Shown: piece after piece, positions 26,594 through 34,816 of the stretch | Numbering within the stretch: position 1 is the first letter of the stretch | How the letters are laid out: each line of letters begins with the position of its first letter | Assembly: GCA_011772755.1 (NCBI GenBank) | Contig: WVYX01000211.1 | Coordinates: forward strand, 50,233 to 85,955 | Length of the DNA: 35,723 nucleotides | Source: Gemmatimonadales bacterium | Lineage (GTDB): Bacteria; Gemmatimonadota; Gemmatimonadetes; Gemmatimonadales; GWC2-71-9 | Direction: 5' to 3' | Notes under the pieces: generated by a model | The model's input: only the letters and a program-made list of their open reading frames with translations | Told to the model about the DNA's origin: nothing | The model's database searches: none | Position numbers and translations under genes: made by a program

Positions 26594-27019
26594 GTGACCG
26601 CCAACATCAGCTGCACCGAATTGCAGGTCCGCTACGCGGAGACCGACCAGATGGGTGTGGCTCATCATTCCAACTACATCATCTGGTGTGAGCAGGCGCG
26701 CACCGATCACATGCGCAACCTGGGGGTCAGCTATAGGGGCCTCGAGGATCAGGGTATCCGTCTGGCGGTCGTCGATGCACACGTGCGCTACCGAGCACCT
26801 GCTCGGTACGACGACCTGATACGAATCCGCTGTTGGGTACGGGACGTCACAAGTCGGCGAGTCGTGTTCGGCTATGCACTCGAGCGCGGCAACGATGGAC
26901 ATTTGCTGGCCACGGCACAAACCGCCCTCATCGCTGTAGATTCCCAACATGCGCTCACGAGAATACCTCCTGGCGTGCGCGACAGGATGGTTATCGTCCC
27001 CGATCCTGTGCGCCTGTAG
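26594..27019 (+). CDS. Acyl-CoA thioesterase, YbgC/4HBT hot-dog family
   Basis: A 141-aa hot-dog-fold thioesterase of the YbgC/4-hydroxybenzoyl-CoA thioesterase type, hydrolysing acyl-CoA or acyl-ACP thioesters in the cytoplasm. The signature RYAETDQMGVAHHSNYIIWCEQAR includes the catalytic Asp of ETDQMG and the conserved NY. VRYRAPARYDDLIRI and the final ALIAVDSQ strand are also typical. GTG at 26594 lies 12 bases after the ALDH stop. The last 71 bases overlap the next gene in another frame; the C-terminal residues up to RIPPGVRDRM look like normal family sequence, so the overlap seems real. In some bacteria YbgC sits with tol-pal genes; the neighbours here are also envelope proteins. Confidence 0.85.
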   Translation: MTANISCTELQVRYAETDQMGVAHHSNYIIWCEQARTDHMRNLGVSYRGLEDQGIRLAVVDAHVRYRAPARYDDLIRIRCWVRDVTSRRVVFGYALERGNDGHLLATAQTALIAVDSQHALTRIPPGVRDRMVIVPDPVRL

Positions 27020-29030
27020 TCTCGTCGCCTTCCTGGCGGCGGGCCCGTCACCAGCCAGTGCCCAGGACGAAGCGGTGGTGGATGCGCTGGCGGGGATCCT
27101 CGCCGCCGAAGATGCGCGGCGCTACGACGCTCCGCTCCTGCAGAGCGCGGCGCACCACCCGGATCCCATTGTTAGGCGGCGAGCTGCGCTCGCCCTCGGG
27201 CGCATTGGCGATCCCGCGGCAACCTCGACGCTGCTCGAACTGCTCACGGATCCCGATAGCACCGTCCAGCAGGATGCCGCGTTCGCCCTGGGACTGCTGA
27301 GAGATCCTGCAGCGCTCGCGCGATTGCGCGACCTCGTTCTCAACACTCCGCCGGGCGAGCAGGGCGCAACGCACGCCGAAGCGGTCACCGCCATCGCGAA
27401 GATCGGTGGAGGAGAAGCCGCTGGGTTGCTGGAGGAGTTGCTGGTGCGCCGGATGGCCGAGGTGGAATCTGGCAACGTCCCTCTGGTTGTGGTTCAAGCG
27501 TTGGGGGAGGCCTGGCGTCTCGGCAATGACATGCCGACGACCGTGGTCGCGCAGCTCGCCGAGGTCGGGCAACCACCGGTGCGGCACAGCGCCGTGTACT
27601 CCCTCTCGCGCCTGCGGGCCCCGGGGGGCGCGAACGTACTGCTAGCGGCCGCCAATGATCCAGACCCCGAGCTGCGGGCACTGGCTGCCCGGGCACTCAC
27701 TCGGGCCTACGCCGACACCGCCGGGCTGGATCCCGGTGGGCTGGCGACTCGACTAAGCCGTCTGGTGGAGGACGACGATCCCGGCGTCCGCATCAACGCC
27801 CTCCGGTCGCTGGGGACCTACCAGGAGTCCCGGTTTGCCGGAGCCGCCGCGGACCGCACGTCAGATCCAGAACCCAACGTCCGCGTCCAGGCCCTAGCCA
27901 CGGTGGGGAGGCTGGGTGGCTCGGATGCAGCTGCTGTGTTGGCCGAGCATGTTGATGGTGGGCCCTTCGCGCTCCGCCGGGAGGCGTTGCTGGGACTCGC
28001 TCGGGTGGACCGGGGCAGGGCCATCATCAAGAGCGCCGCATGGATCACTGACGAATCCTGGCAGATGCGGGCCGTCGGTGCCCAAGCCCTGGGACTGATC
28101 GGGGGCGACACCGCCGTGGCTTGGCTCGGGAGTCTACTGGAGGATGCCGACATGAGGGTGGCGGCCCGGGCGTTCGGGGCCCTCGCCGACGCCAGCCGCG
28201 CCCAGGCTCGCGCCGTTGCCCGGGAGCTGCTGCTCCACGCCGATCCTGTCGTGAGGACCCTGGCAGCGGGTGAAATCCAGGTAGCTCCCCGCGGTGCCGA
28301 CGCGGGACTCCTGGTGGACGCGTACGAGCGCTCCCTGAGCGACCCGATTCCCGATGCGCGGATCGGCATCGTGGAAGCCTTGGGAGCCGTCTCGAATCTG
28401 GGTATGGCAGAGCGGGTCGCAGTCGAGCAGGAATTCCTGCGCCGGTTTCCGTCGTGTGACGACTACCTGGTGCGCCAAGCAGCTGAGGAGCACCTGCCCG
28501 CCATCGCTGCCCGCTGGGGCCCCGCGTTCCCCGTGGAAACGGGGCGCGACATTGATGACTACCGCGACATCGCACGGCGGCTGGTGCTGGCGGTAGAGCA
28601 GGGGGCAGCAGCGCCGCGACTGACCATCGAGACGGACCGGGGGCGCATTACGATCTCACTGTTCGCCGCCGATGCACCGATGACGGTCAATGCCCTCCTC
28701 GAGCTCACCGACCAGCGCTTCTTCGACGGCGGATCATGGCACCGGGTGGTGCCCAACTTCGTCATCCAGGACGGCGATCCTCGGGGAGACGGTTGGGGCG
28801 GTCCGGGGTTCGCTTTGCGGGACGAGGTCAACCGCCGACGGTATGGTCGTGGCACGGTCGGGATGGCGCTCTCCGGCCCCGACACCGGGGGGAGCCAGTT
28901 CTTCATCACCCACGCCCCTCAGCCCCATCTGGACGGGACCTACACCGTGATCGGCCGGGTAGATGGGGGCATGAACGTGGTCGACCGGATCACCCAAGGC
29001 GACCGCATCCGGACGATTCGGAGGCGGTAG
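26949..29030 (+). CDS. Secreted HEAT-repeat / cyclophilin-type peptidyl-prolyl isomerase fusion
   Basis: A 693-aa exported protein. The N-terminus carries a signal sequence (SLVAFLAAGPSPASAQ; a Cys-containing CACSL segment makes a lipoprotein possible but less likely). Residues about 45-540 are HEAT/PBS-lyase-like helical repeats, for example DPIVRRRAALALGRIGDPAA, DPDSTVQQDAAFALGLLRDPAA and DPEPNVRVQALATVGRLGG. From about residue 555 a complete cyclophilin domain follows: ITISLFAADAPMTVN, the catalytic Arg in WHRVVPNFVIQDGDP, GGSQFFIT and HLDGTYTVIGRV. The isomerase should therefore be active, with the repeats serving as a client- or partner-binding scaffold (inference). It overlaps the thioesterase gene by 71 bases and ends one base into the next GTG. 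Confidence 0.85.
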   Translation: MRSREYLLACATGWLSSPILCACSLVAFLAAGPSPASAQDEAVVDALAGILAAEDARRYDAPLLQSAAHHPDPIVRRRAALALGRIGDPAATSTLLELLTDPDSTVQQDAAFALGLLRDPAALARLRDLVLNTPPGEQGATHAEAVTAIAKIGGGEAAGLLEELLVRRMAEVESGNVPLVVVQALGEAWRLGNDMPTTVVAQLAEVGQPPVRHSAVYSLSRLRAPGGANVLLAAANDPDPELRALAARALTRAYADTAGLDPGGLATRLSRLVEDDDPGVRINALRSLGTYQESRFAGAAADRTSDPEPNVRVQALATVGRLGGSDAAAVLAEHVDGGPFALRREALLGLARVDRGRAIIKSAAWITDESWQMRAVGAQALGLIGGDTAVAWLGSLLEDADMRVAARAFGALADASRAQARAVARELLLHADPVVRTLAAGEIQVAPRGADAGLLVDAYERSLSDPIPDARIGIVEALGAVSNLGMAERVAVEQEFLRRFPSCDDYLVRQAAEEHLPAIAARWGPAFPVETGRDIDDYRDIARRLVLAVEQGAAAPRLTIETDRGRITISLFAADAPMTVNALLELTDQRFFDGGSWHRVVPNFVIQDGDPRGDGWGGPGFALRDEVNRRRYGRGTVGMALSGPDTGGSQFFITHAPQPHLDGTYTVIGRVDGGMNVVDRITQGDRIRTIRRR

Positions 29031-31855
29031 TGCGGATACACGCCGCGGGGCTGATCGTCCTTGCGTCCCTCGCTGTCGGCACACCTGCTGCCGCGCAGCT
29101 CGACTACTTCGGCCAGAACAAGATCCAGTACCGTGACTTCGACTGGCAGGTGCTCCGCGGCGAGCACGTGGACCTCTATTTCTACCCGGAGGAGCGAGAC
29201 CTGGCGCGCATGGCGCTGGCCTATGCTGAAGAGAGTTTCGACTATCTAGTCCAGCGGTTCGGGCACTCGCCCTCGGGACGTATCCCCCTGATTGTCTACG
29301 CGTCACACGCGGACTTCGAGCAGACCAACATTCTCCCGTTCATCCCACCCGAGGGCATCCTCGGCGTGACGGAGTTCCTCAAGCGCCGCGTCGCACTCCC
29401 GTTCAACGGCAACTACGCCGAGTTTCGACACACCCTGCGGCACGAGCTGGTTCACGCATTTCAGCTCAGCGTGATGACCGACAGCTACGTGCGACACACC
29501 CGCCGGGGACGACCGCAGCTTCCACTGTGGTGGACCGAGGGCCTCGCCGAGTTCTGGTCGGCCGGCGAGGACGCGCAAGACGAGATGGTGTTGCGAGACC
29601 TCACCATTTCCGGCAGGATGCCCACGCTGCGGCAACTGACCTACCTGATAGGTGGGGTGGTGTACCCGCTGGGTGGGGCGATCCACCGCTGGCTGGCCGA
29701 AGAATTCGGGGAGTGGCGGGTGCAGGTGCTGTATCGCGACCTGTGGAGGTACCGGTCCTTCGAGCAGGCGCTCGAAGGAGTCTACGGGGTGCCAATCGAG
29801 GATCTCCAGAATCAACTGCGCTACCACTTCCGCCGCCTGTACTACCCGGCTGTAAATGTCCGGCGCCCGCTGGAGGTGAGTGCCGAGGTTCTCGCCGAAC
29901 TCGCGGTCAAGCCCATTGCGTATCGCCTGCCGGGAGATTCGACCCTGCGGTATCTCTATCTCTCCCCGATCACCGGCTACATGAACATCTATGCGGGGGA
30001 TTGGCATCGCCCGGGTGCCCGGCGCATCATCGTGAAGGGGGAGCGGTCAGCCCAGTTCGAGTCATTTCATCCAATGGCGTCGCGCCTCGAAGTCCGCGAG
30101 GGCATAGCGGTCTTCTCCAGTAGATACTTGGAGCGTGACGCGCTGTTCTTCTGGGATCTCGCCGAGGAGCGCATCGTCGGACGATACCAGTTCCCCGAGC
30201 TGGTGTCGCTGTTGTCGCCGACCTGGGCGCCCAATGGGGAGAGCGTGGTCTTCAGCGGCCTCACGGAGTCCGGCTATTCCGATCTCTACCGACTGTGGAT
30301 CCCCGACGGCCGCCTCGAGCAGCTGACTGTGGACCAGTACGAGGACACCGATCCCAACTTCAGTCCCGACGGTGGCGCTGTCGTGTTCTCCTCCGACCGC
30401 ACGGCATTCGGGCCCGACGGCGCCCTGAACCTCTACATCCTCGACCTCGGGTCAGCCAACATTCGACCGCTCACGTACGGTCCTTGGCGGGACGAAGCTC
30501 CTCGCTGGTCCGAGAACGGTCGAATCTACTTCTCGTCCGATCGAGAGGGTGTGTTTGACGTGTATTCGGTCGATGTCCTCGGCCGGGGGCGGCGTGAGAC
30601 ACATACCCTCACCGGGGCGTTTGACCCCCAGTGGGTCGCGTCAGAGAACGCGATGCTGTTCGGTGGCTTCAACGACCTCTCGTTCAACATCTTCCGGGCC
30701 CACCCCTCGATCGACAGCACGGAACGCGTCGAGTTCGCACTGGCGGAAGACATCGCCTCGAACCACTGGACGTGGCCGGCCCTGGACGAAGCCTCCGATG
30801 GCAGCGCCGATCCCGTCCCGTACCGGCCGGGGCTCAGCCTCGACTTCGCCGCAGGCGACGCCCTCGTGGCTCCGGGAATCGGATCCGCCCAGGGGGCGGT
30901 GTTCCGCTTCTCCGACCTCATGAGCGACCACCTCCTGTACGTCGCGGCCACTTCCTTCCAGGGCGAGAACATCGGCGGCTTCATCGACAACCTGAATGCC
31001 ACCGCGTTCTACCTGAACCGGAAACGGCGGTTGAATTGGGGCATCGGTGCGTTCCGTCTAAGGGGGTTGTTCTTGGAGACCGACCTCAGCACGTTGTTCG
31101 AGGAGACGTCGTTCGGCGCCTACGGCGACGTGCGTTGGCCATTCTCCAGGTTCAAGCGCATCGAAGGGCAGCTACGGATCGAACGCTCGGATCGGTTCGA
31201 CGTCGTCGGAGCCGGCGCGGACGATCCCCGCAGGGTAGGCTGGCTCGCGTCGAATTTCCTCAGCTACGTGCACGACAACTCACTGTGGCTCCCCACCGGT
31301 CCCATCGACGGCCGGCGCACCAATCTCACAGCAGGGATCACGAACGACCTCAGCAACGGTCGCTTCGACGCCTGGATGCTCTCCCTCGACCACAGGCGCT
31401 ACCACCGGCTGAGCCTGCGGACAGCGTACGCGGTCCGTGCGTTCGGCTATCTCACCGGCGGCAGCCGCCCCCGACGCATCAGCATCGGCGGTCCCTGGGG
31501 CCTTCGCGGATACCCCCGCATCGGTGGCGTGGCAGGGACACGGGCATTCCTGCTCAACCAGGAGTTCCGGTTTCCCATCACCAACTTCCTAACGCTCGGG
31601 TTCCCGTTCGGCGCCGTGCGCTTTCCAGGAGTGCAGGGGGCGCTGTTCGCCGACCTCGGGGGCGCCTGGACGGAGAACTCCATCGACAGGGGGGTGTTGG
31701 GCAGCGCAGGGCTGGGACTGCGGATGTCCCTCGGTTTTCCCGTGGTACTGCGACTCGATTTCGGATATCGCTTCGAGCTGGGGGCCACCCGGGGTTATCA
31801 GCTTCGTTCCAACGGGCGGAAGTTCGTCGATTTCTTCTTTGGATTTAACTACTGA
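29030..31855 (+). CDS. Metallopeptidase - TolB-like propeller - outer-membrane beta-barrel protein
   Basis: A 941-aa exported protein with three parts. A signal peptide (IHAAGLIVLASLAVGTPAAAQ) leads to a gluzincin-type peptidase domain with RHELVH (zinc ligands His138 and His142, catalytic Glu139) and WWTEGLAEF supplying Glu170, like the peptidase-MA group. Residues about 390-620 hold PD40/WD40-like propeller blades of TolB type (TWAPNGESVVFSG, DPNFSPDGGAVVFSSDR, APRWSENGRIYFSSDR). The C-terminal third (about 640-941) resembles a BamA/D15 barrel: GGPWGLRGYPRIGG, NQEFRFPI, and an aromatic-rich end FVDFFFGFNY. GTG at 29030 is chosen because the signal sequence begins there; the longer frame upstream runs through the cyclophilin domain. 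Substrate and orientation are unknown. Confidence 0.75.
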   Translation: MRIHAAGLIVLASLAVGTPAAAQLDYFGQNKIQYRDFDWQVLRGEHVDLYFYPEERDLARMALAYAEESFDYLVQRFGHSPSGRIPLIVYASHADFEQTNILPFIPPEGILGVTEFLKRRVALPFNGNYAEFRHTLRHELVHAFQLSVMTDSYVRHTRRGRPQLPLWWTEGLAEFWSAGEDAQDEMVLRDLTISGRMPTLRQLTYLIGGVVYPLGGAIHRWLAEEFGEWRVQVLYRDLWRYRSFEQALEGVYGVPIEDLQNQLRYHFRRLYYPAVNVRRPLEVSAEVLAELAVKPIAYRLPGDSTLRYLYLSPITGYMNIYAGDWHRPGARRIIVKGERSAQFESFHPMASRLEVREGIAVFSSRYLERDALFFWDLAEERIVGRYQFPELVSLLSPTWAPNGESVVFSGLTESGYSDLYRLWIPDGRLEQLTVDQYEDTDPNFSPDGGAVVFSSDRTAFGPDGALNLYILDLGSANIRPLTYGPWRDEAPRWSENGRIYFSSDREGVFDVYSVDVLGRGRRETHTLTGAFDPQWVASENAMLFGGFNDLSFNIFRAHPSIDSTERVEFALAEDIASNHWTWPALDEASDGSADPVPYRPGLSLDFAAGDALVAPGIGSAQGAVFRFSDLMSDHLLYVAATSFQGENIGGFIDNLNATAFYLNRKRRLNWGIGAFRLRGLFLETDLSTLFEETSFGAYGDVRWPFSRFKRIEGQLRIERSDRFDVVGAGADDPRRVGWLASNFLSYVHDNSLWLPTGPIDGRRTNLTAGITNDLSNGRFDAWMLSLDHRRYHRLSLRTAYAVRAFGYLTGGSRPRRISIGGPWGLRGYPRIGGVAGTRAFLLNQEFRFPITNFLTLGFPFGAVRFPGVQGALFADLGGAWTENSIDRGVLGSAGLGLRMSLGFPVVLRLDFGYRFELGATRGYQLRSNGRKFVDFFFGFNY

Positions 31856-32574
31856 TGTGGCAATGGGTTGCGCTTGACCGACTGGCCAAGGATGCCTATT
31901 ATCACGTGCGCTGGGTGGCCCTGATGGTCGCTGCCGGCTGCGGCGCGCAACCGGAGGCGCTCGCTCCAGAGGGACTGCCGGTGCTGTCCCGAGCGGATGT
32001 CGCTCAGTGGGTGAGGGGATACATCCCTGATCACCCGCTACGGTATGACTTGCGGTGGCTGTACCAGACGCAGCAGGGGCGCACGCGAGGACGGGCAGCA
32101 GTGCGGTACGTGCCGCCAGACTCGCTGCGGTTTGACTACCGGGCGCCATTCGGGCGCTCAGGTGCGGCCGTAGCGGTGGGCGATTCCGTCCTCTGGTCGG
32201 AACCCGAGGGTGAGGCAAACAATCTGGTTGCGGTGACCTCGCTGTTCTGGGCGGCCATGGGTATTCCGCGCTACCCGGCAGCCGAAGCGGCGGTGACGGG
32301 CCGAGCGAGGGGAGGCACCCGCGTTTGGCGCTATGCTGCAGGATTGGACACGCTTACGTACCTTGCGACGGAGCAGTCGCCCGTCGTGCTGCGGTGTGAA
32401 CTGCGCCACGGCAGACAGGTGATCGGAACGGTAGATGTAGAGTTCGCAGACTCGACCGGGTTGCCGATCAGCGCGAGGATGCTGTTTCCCAGCTCGGCTG
32501 CCCAGGTGTTCTTCACGGTTCAGGCTATTGACTCGCTTGCGACAGTGGATCCAGCGATCTGGAAGCGGCCGTAG
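31855..32574 (+). CDS. Putative LolA/LolB-like outer-membrane lipoprotein
   Basis: A 239-aa predicted lipoprotein. The N-terminus has a hydrophobic stretch ending VALMVAAGC, a plausible lipobox with Cys29. The mature region (YDLRWLYQTQQGRTRGRAAVRYVPPDSLRFDYRAPFG in outline, residues about 62-98; then VAVGDSVLWSEPE) has the beta-strand rhythm of the LolA/LolB fold used for carrying lipoproteins or lipids. Sequence similarity is weak, and DUF4292-like proteins have the same shape. ATG at 31855 overlaps the previous stop; ATG at 31924, just before the lipobox, is too close to be a full signal peptide. It lies between an OM-barrel gene and an lptE-like gene, which supports an envelope role. Confidence 0.45.
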   Translation: MWQWVALDRLAKDAYYHVRWVALMVAAGCGAQPEALAPEGLPVLSRADVAQWVRGYIPDHPLRYDLRWLYQTQQGRTRGRAAVRYVPPDSLRFDYRAPFGRSGAAVAVGDSVLWSEPEGEANNLVAVTSLFWAAMGIPRYPAAEAAVTGRARGGTRVWRYAAGLDTLTYLATEQSPVVLRCELRHGRQVIGTVDVEFADSTGLPISARMLFPSSAAQVFFTVQAIDSLATVDPAIWKRP

Positions 32575-33064
32575 GGCTGCTGGCCTGGCGGCAGTGGTGC
32601 TACTGTCCACCTCCGCTTGCCTGTACGGCTTTGCGGGCGGAGGCCTTCCCAGTCATATCCGCACCGTCGCGATTCTCCCGTTCGACAACCAGACCGCCGA
32701 GCCGGCGCTCACACAGGAAGTCTCCGAGGCGGTGCAGAACGCCATGGAGCGACGCCTGGGACTGAGGCTTGCATCAGAGGCTTCGGCCGATGCCGTCGTG
32801 CGCGGGACCATCGTCCGGTACGAGCCCGACCTCTTGCTGGCGCATCAGGCAGGACCGGCAGGTAACGTCTCGGTAACCCGTCGTCGTGTGCGGCTTACTC
32901 TGCGCGTCGAGATATTCGATCAGCGGGAAGGGCGGCCGCTGTGGCAGCGCACCGGGCTGGTGATCGACGGGGAGTACGATCCGCCTCAAGAGATCGAGGG
33001 GCGTAAGGTGGCGCTCGAGAAGCTGGTCTCCGACATCGTGGACGGAGCACAATCCCAATGGTGA
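32528..33064 (+). CDS. lptE: LptE-like LPS assembly lipoprotein
   Basis: A 178-aa predicted lipoprotein resembling LptE, the plug of the LptD barrel that inserts lipopolysaccharide in the outer membrane. After a basic n-region and hydrophobic segment comes LLSTSAC, a good lipobox with Cys31. The mature part, CLYGFAGGGLPSHIRTVAIL then PFDNQTAEPALTQEV and ADAVVRGTIVRYEPD, matches the LptE/LPS-assembly pattern (YxF start, pI-FxN, late G-I). No ATG exists at the 5' end: TTG at 32528 is the likely start, overlapping the previous gene by 47 bases, with TTG at 32537 possible. lptD is not in the window. The next gene starts inside its last codons. Confidence 0.62.
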   Translation: MTRLRQWIQRSGSGRRAAGLAAVVLLSTSACLYGFAGGGLPSHIRTVAILPFDNQTAEPALTQEVSEAVQNAMERRLGLRLASEASADAVVRGTIVRYEPDLLLAHQAGPAGNVSVTRRRVRLTLRVEIFDQREGRPLWQRTGLVIDGEYDPPQEIEGRKVALEKLVSDIVDGAQSQW

Positions 33065-33438
33065 CTCATCGCGGGACACGCTGGCGCAACCGCCGGGGGA
33101 TGACCCGGATCGGGTGTCTGTTCGGCCTTCTACTTTTCGTCACCGGCGTATACTACGGCGTCAACATTGGCTCAGTCTACATGCGTTACTGGCGATTGGT
33201 GGACGAGATGAGGGGCCAGGCCAAGGTCGCTCCGGGCATTGACGACGATGCTATCCGTCGTCGTCTGCTCCACAAGATTGAAGATCTCGGCCTCCCGGAG
33301 GAAGCTCGCAAGCTCTCAATCAACAGGACTTACCGACCACGTGAAATACGGATCAATACGACCTACCGAGACACACTGGTGCTTCCTTTCTTCAAGTACA
33401 TCATCACCTTCAACCCGGAGGCCAAGCAGCCCCTCTAG
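33058..33438 (+). CDS. Small single-pass membrane protein, DUF4845-like
   Basis: A 126-aa protein with a basic N-terminus, one membrane helix (about residues 17-38, IGCLFGLLLFVTGVYYGVNIG) and a soluble alpha/beta domain ending in paired beta strands (INTTYRDTLVLPFFKYIITF). It resembles DUF4845-type proteins only loosely and no function is known. ATG at 33058 overlaps the lptE stop; ATG at 33100, directly before the membrane helix, is an equally good start. It is followed after 4 bases by the antiporter gene. Confidence 0.55.
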   Translation: MVTHRGTRWRNRRGMTRIGCLFGLLLFVTGVYYGVNIGSVYMRYWRLVDEMRGQAKVAPGIDDDAIRRRLLHKIEDLGLPEEARKLSINRTYRPREIRINTTYRDTLVLPFFKYIITFNPEAKQPL

Positions 33439-33442
33439 GCCA

Positions 33443-34813
33443 ATGAACCTCATACGCGTCGTCGGGGCCTCCGTGCTCTTGCTTGCGGCGGCTCCGGCGC
33501 CCGCGTGGGCCCTCTCGGCTAACGCGGCAAGCGAATCGCATATCGTCAGCCTGTTCTTCTTGCTCGGGCTGATGCTCCTCGCAGGCAAGTTCTCCGGTGA
33601 ACTGTTCGAGCGGGTCGGCCAGCCGGCCGTAATGGGCGAGCTGATCGCCGGCATCCTGCTGGGCGGGAGCGTACTGGGGCTGATCCCGACTTCGCCCGAT
33701 GAACCGCTCACCGAAGTCGTGCAGATCTTTGCCGAGATCGGCGTCGTCATCCTGTTGTTCGAGATCGGCCTCGAGACCGATCTAAAACAGATGTTCCGCG
33801 TGGGAGGCGGAGCGGCCACCGTCGCGGCGGTCGGCGTCGCGCTTCCCATGGTCGGCGGCTTCCTCTTCTGGATCTCGCCGTGGGTGCCCAAGGAGTTCAG
33901 CCTCGCCGACGCCACGACGACCGGCATCTTCCTGGGGGCGACGCTGACGGCCACGTCCGTGGGGATCACGGCGCGGGTACTGCAAGACCTGCGGCTCATG
34001 CACTCCGTCGAGGCGCGTCTCATCATTGGGGCAGCGGTGATCGACGATATCCTCGGGATCATCCTGCTGGGTATCGTCTCGGCCCTCGTAGCCGGGACAG
34101 CCGTGTCGCTCCTGGGGATCGGGAGATCCGTCGCCCTGGCAGTGGGATTCCTGGTATTCGCCGTGGCGGTGGGGCTGGCCCTCGCCCCCAGGGTGTTCGG
34201 CCTGCTCGACCGGATGCGCGTCCGAGGCATGCTGCTGGTGGCGGCGTTCGCCTTCGTGTTGTTCATGGCCGCGCTTGCCTCCCTCGCCGGCTCAGCAATG
34301 ATCATCGGCGCGTTTGCCGCCGGCATCATCCTCTCCGGCACCAACCAGTTCGACGTCATCATCAGCCGCACCAAGCCCGTGGCTGACATCTTCACCCCGG
34401 TCTTCTTCCTGAGCATCGGCGCGCAATTCGACGTGAGCCTGTTGAACCCGTTCGTCGGGAACAATCTCTCGGTGCTGGGTGTCGGACTCGCCCTGTTCAT
34501 CATCGCTATCCTGGGGAAGGTCGCCGCTGGGTGGGCGGTACCGTGGATCCCCTTCAACCGTGCCGGCGTGGGTATCGGAATGATCCCCCGGGGCGAGGTG
34601 GGGCTCATCTTCGCCAATGTGGGGCTCATGGCCGGCGTGGTCACAAGGGAGTTGTTCAGCGCCATCATCATCATGGTGATGGGCACCACCTTCATCGCGC
34701 CGCCCCTGTTGAAGTGGGGCTTTGGCCGCTGGGGCGTGACCCACCCATCGGAAGCGCGGGCCGGGCCCGTCCCAGAGCCCGCTGCCGGTGGCTCACCGGC
34801 CGTGGAGAAGTGA
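33443..34813 (+). CDS. CPA2-family cation/proton antiporter
   Basis: A 456-aa integral membrane transporter of the monovalent cation:proton antiporter-2 family (KefB/GerN/NapA type), exchanging Na+ or K+ for protons. The N-terminus has a signal-like helix (SVLLLAAAPAPAWAL), followed by about 12 membrane segments. Recognisable elements are FERVGQPAVMGELIAGILLGG, EIGVVILLFEIGLETDL, and the ion-binding Asp pair in IIGAAVIDDILGIILL. FTPVFFLSIGAQFDV and MIPRGEVGLIFANVG follow later. The double Asp suggests an electrogenic exchanger. The C-terminus is a short Pro/Ala-rich tail with no TrkA-N domain, unlike KefB/KefC. The open frame extends upstream to 33239, but ATG at 33443 begins the signal-like helix. 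Ion specificity cannot be read from sequence. Confidence 0.88.
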   Translation: MNLIRVVGASVLLLAAAPAPAWALSANAASESHIVSLFFLLGLMLLAGKFSGELFERVGQPAVMGELIAGILLGGSVLGLIPTSPDEPLTEVVQIFAEIGVVILLFEIGLETDLKQMFRVGGGAATVAAVGVALPMVGGFLFWISPWVPKEFSLADATTTGIFLGATLTATSVGITARVLQDLRLMHSVEARLIIGAAVIDDILGIILLGIVSALVAGTAVSLLGIGRSVALAVGFLVFAVAVGLALAPRVFGLLDRMRVRGMLLVAAFAFVLFMAALASLAGSAMIIGAFAAGIILSGTNQFDVIISRTKPVADIFTPVFFLSIGAQFDVSLLNPFVGNNLSVLGVGLALFIIAILGKVAAGWAVPWIPFNRAGVGIGMIPRGEVGLIFANVGLMAGVVTRELFSAIIIMVMGTTFIAPPLLKWGFGRWGVTHPSEARAGPVPEPAAGGSPAVEK

Positions 34814-34816
34814 GCT

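Noticed and set aside
28736..29029. Upstream extension of the peptidase-barrel open frame
   Set aside because: It overlaps the conserved cyclophilin domain in another frame and would bury the clear signal peptide starting at 29030.
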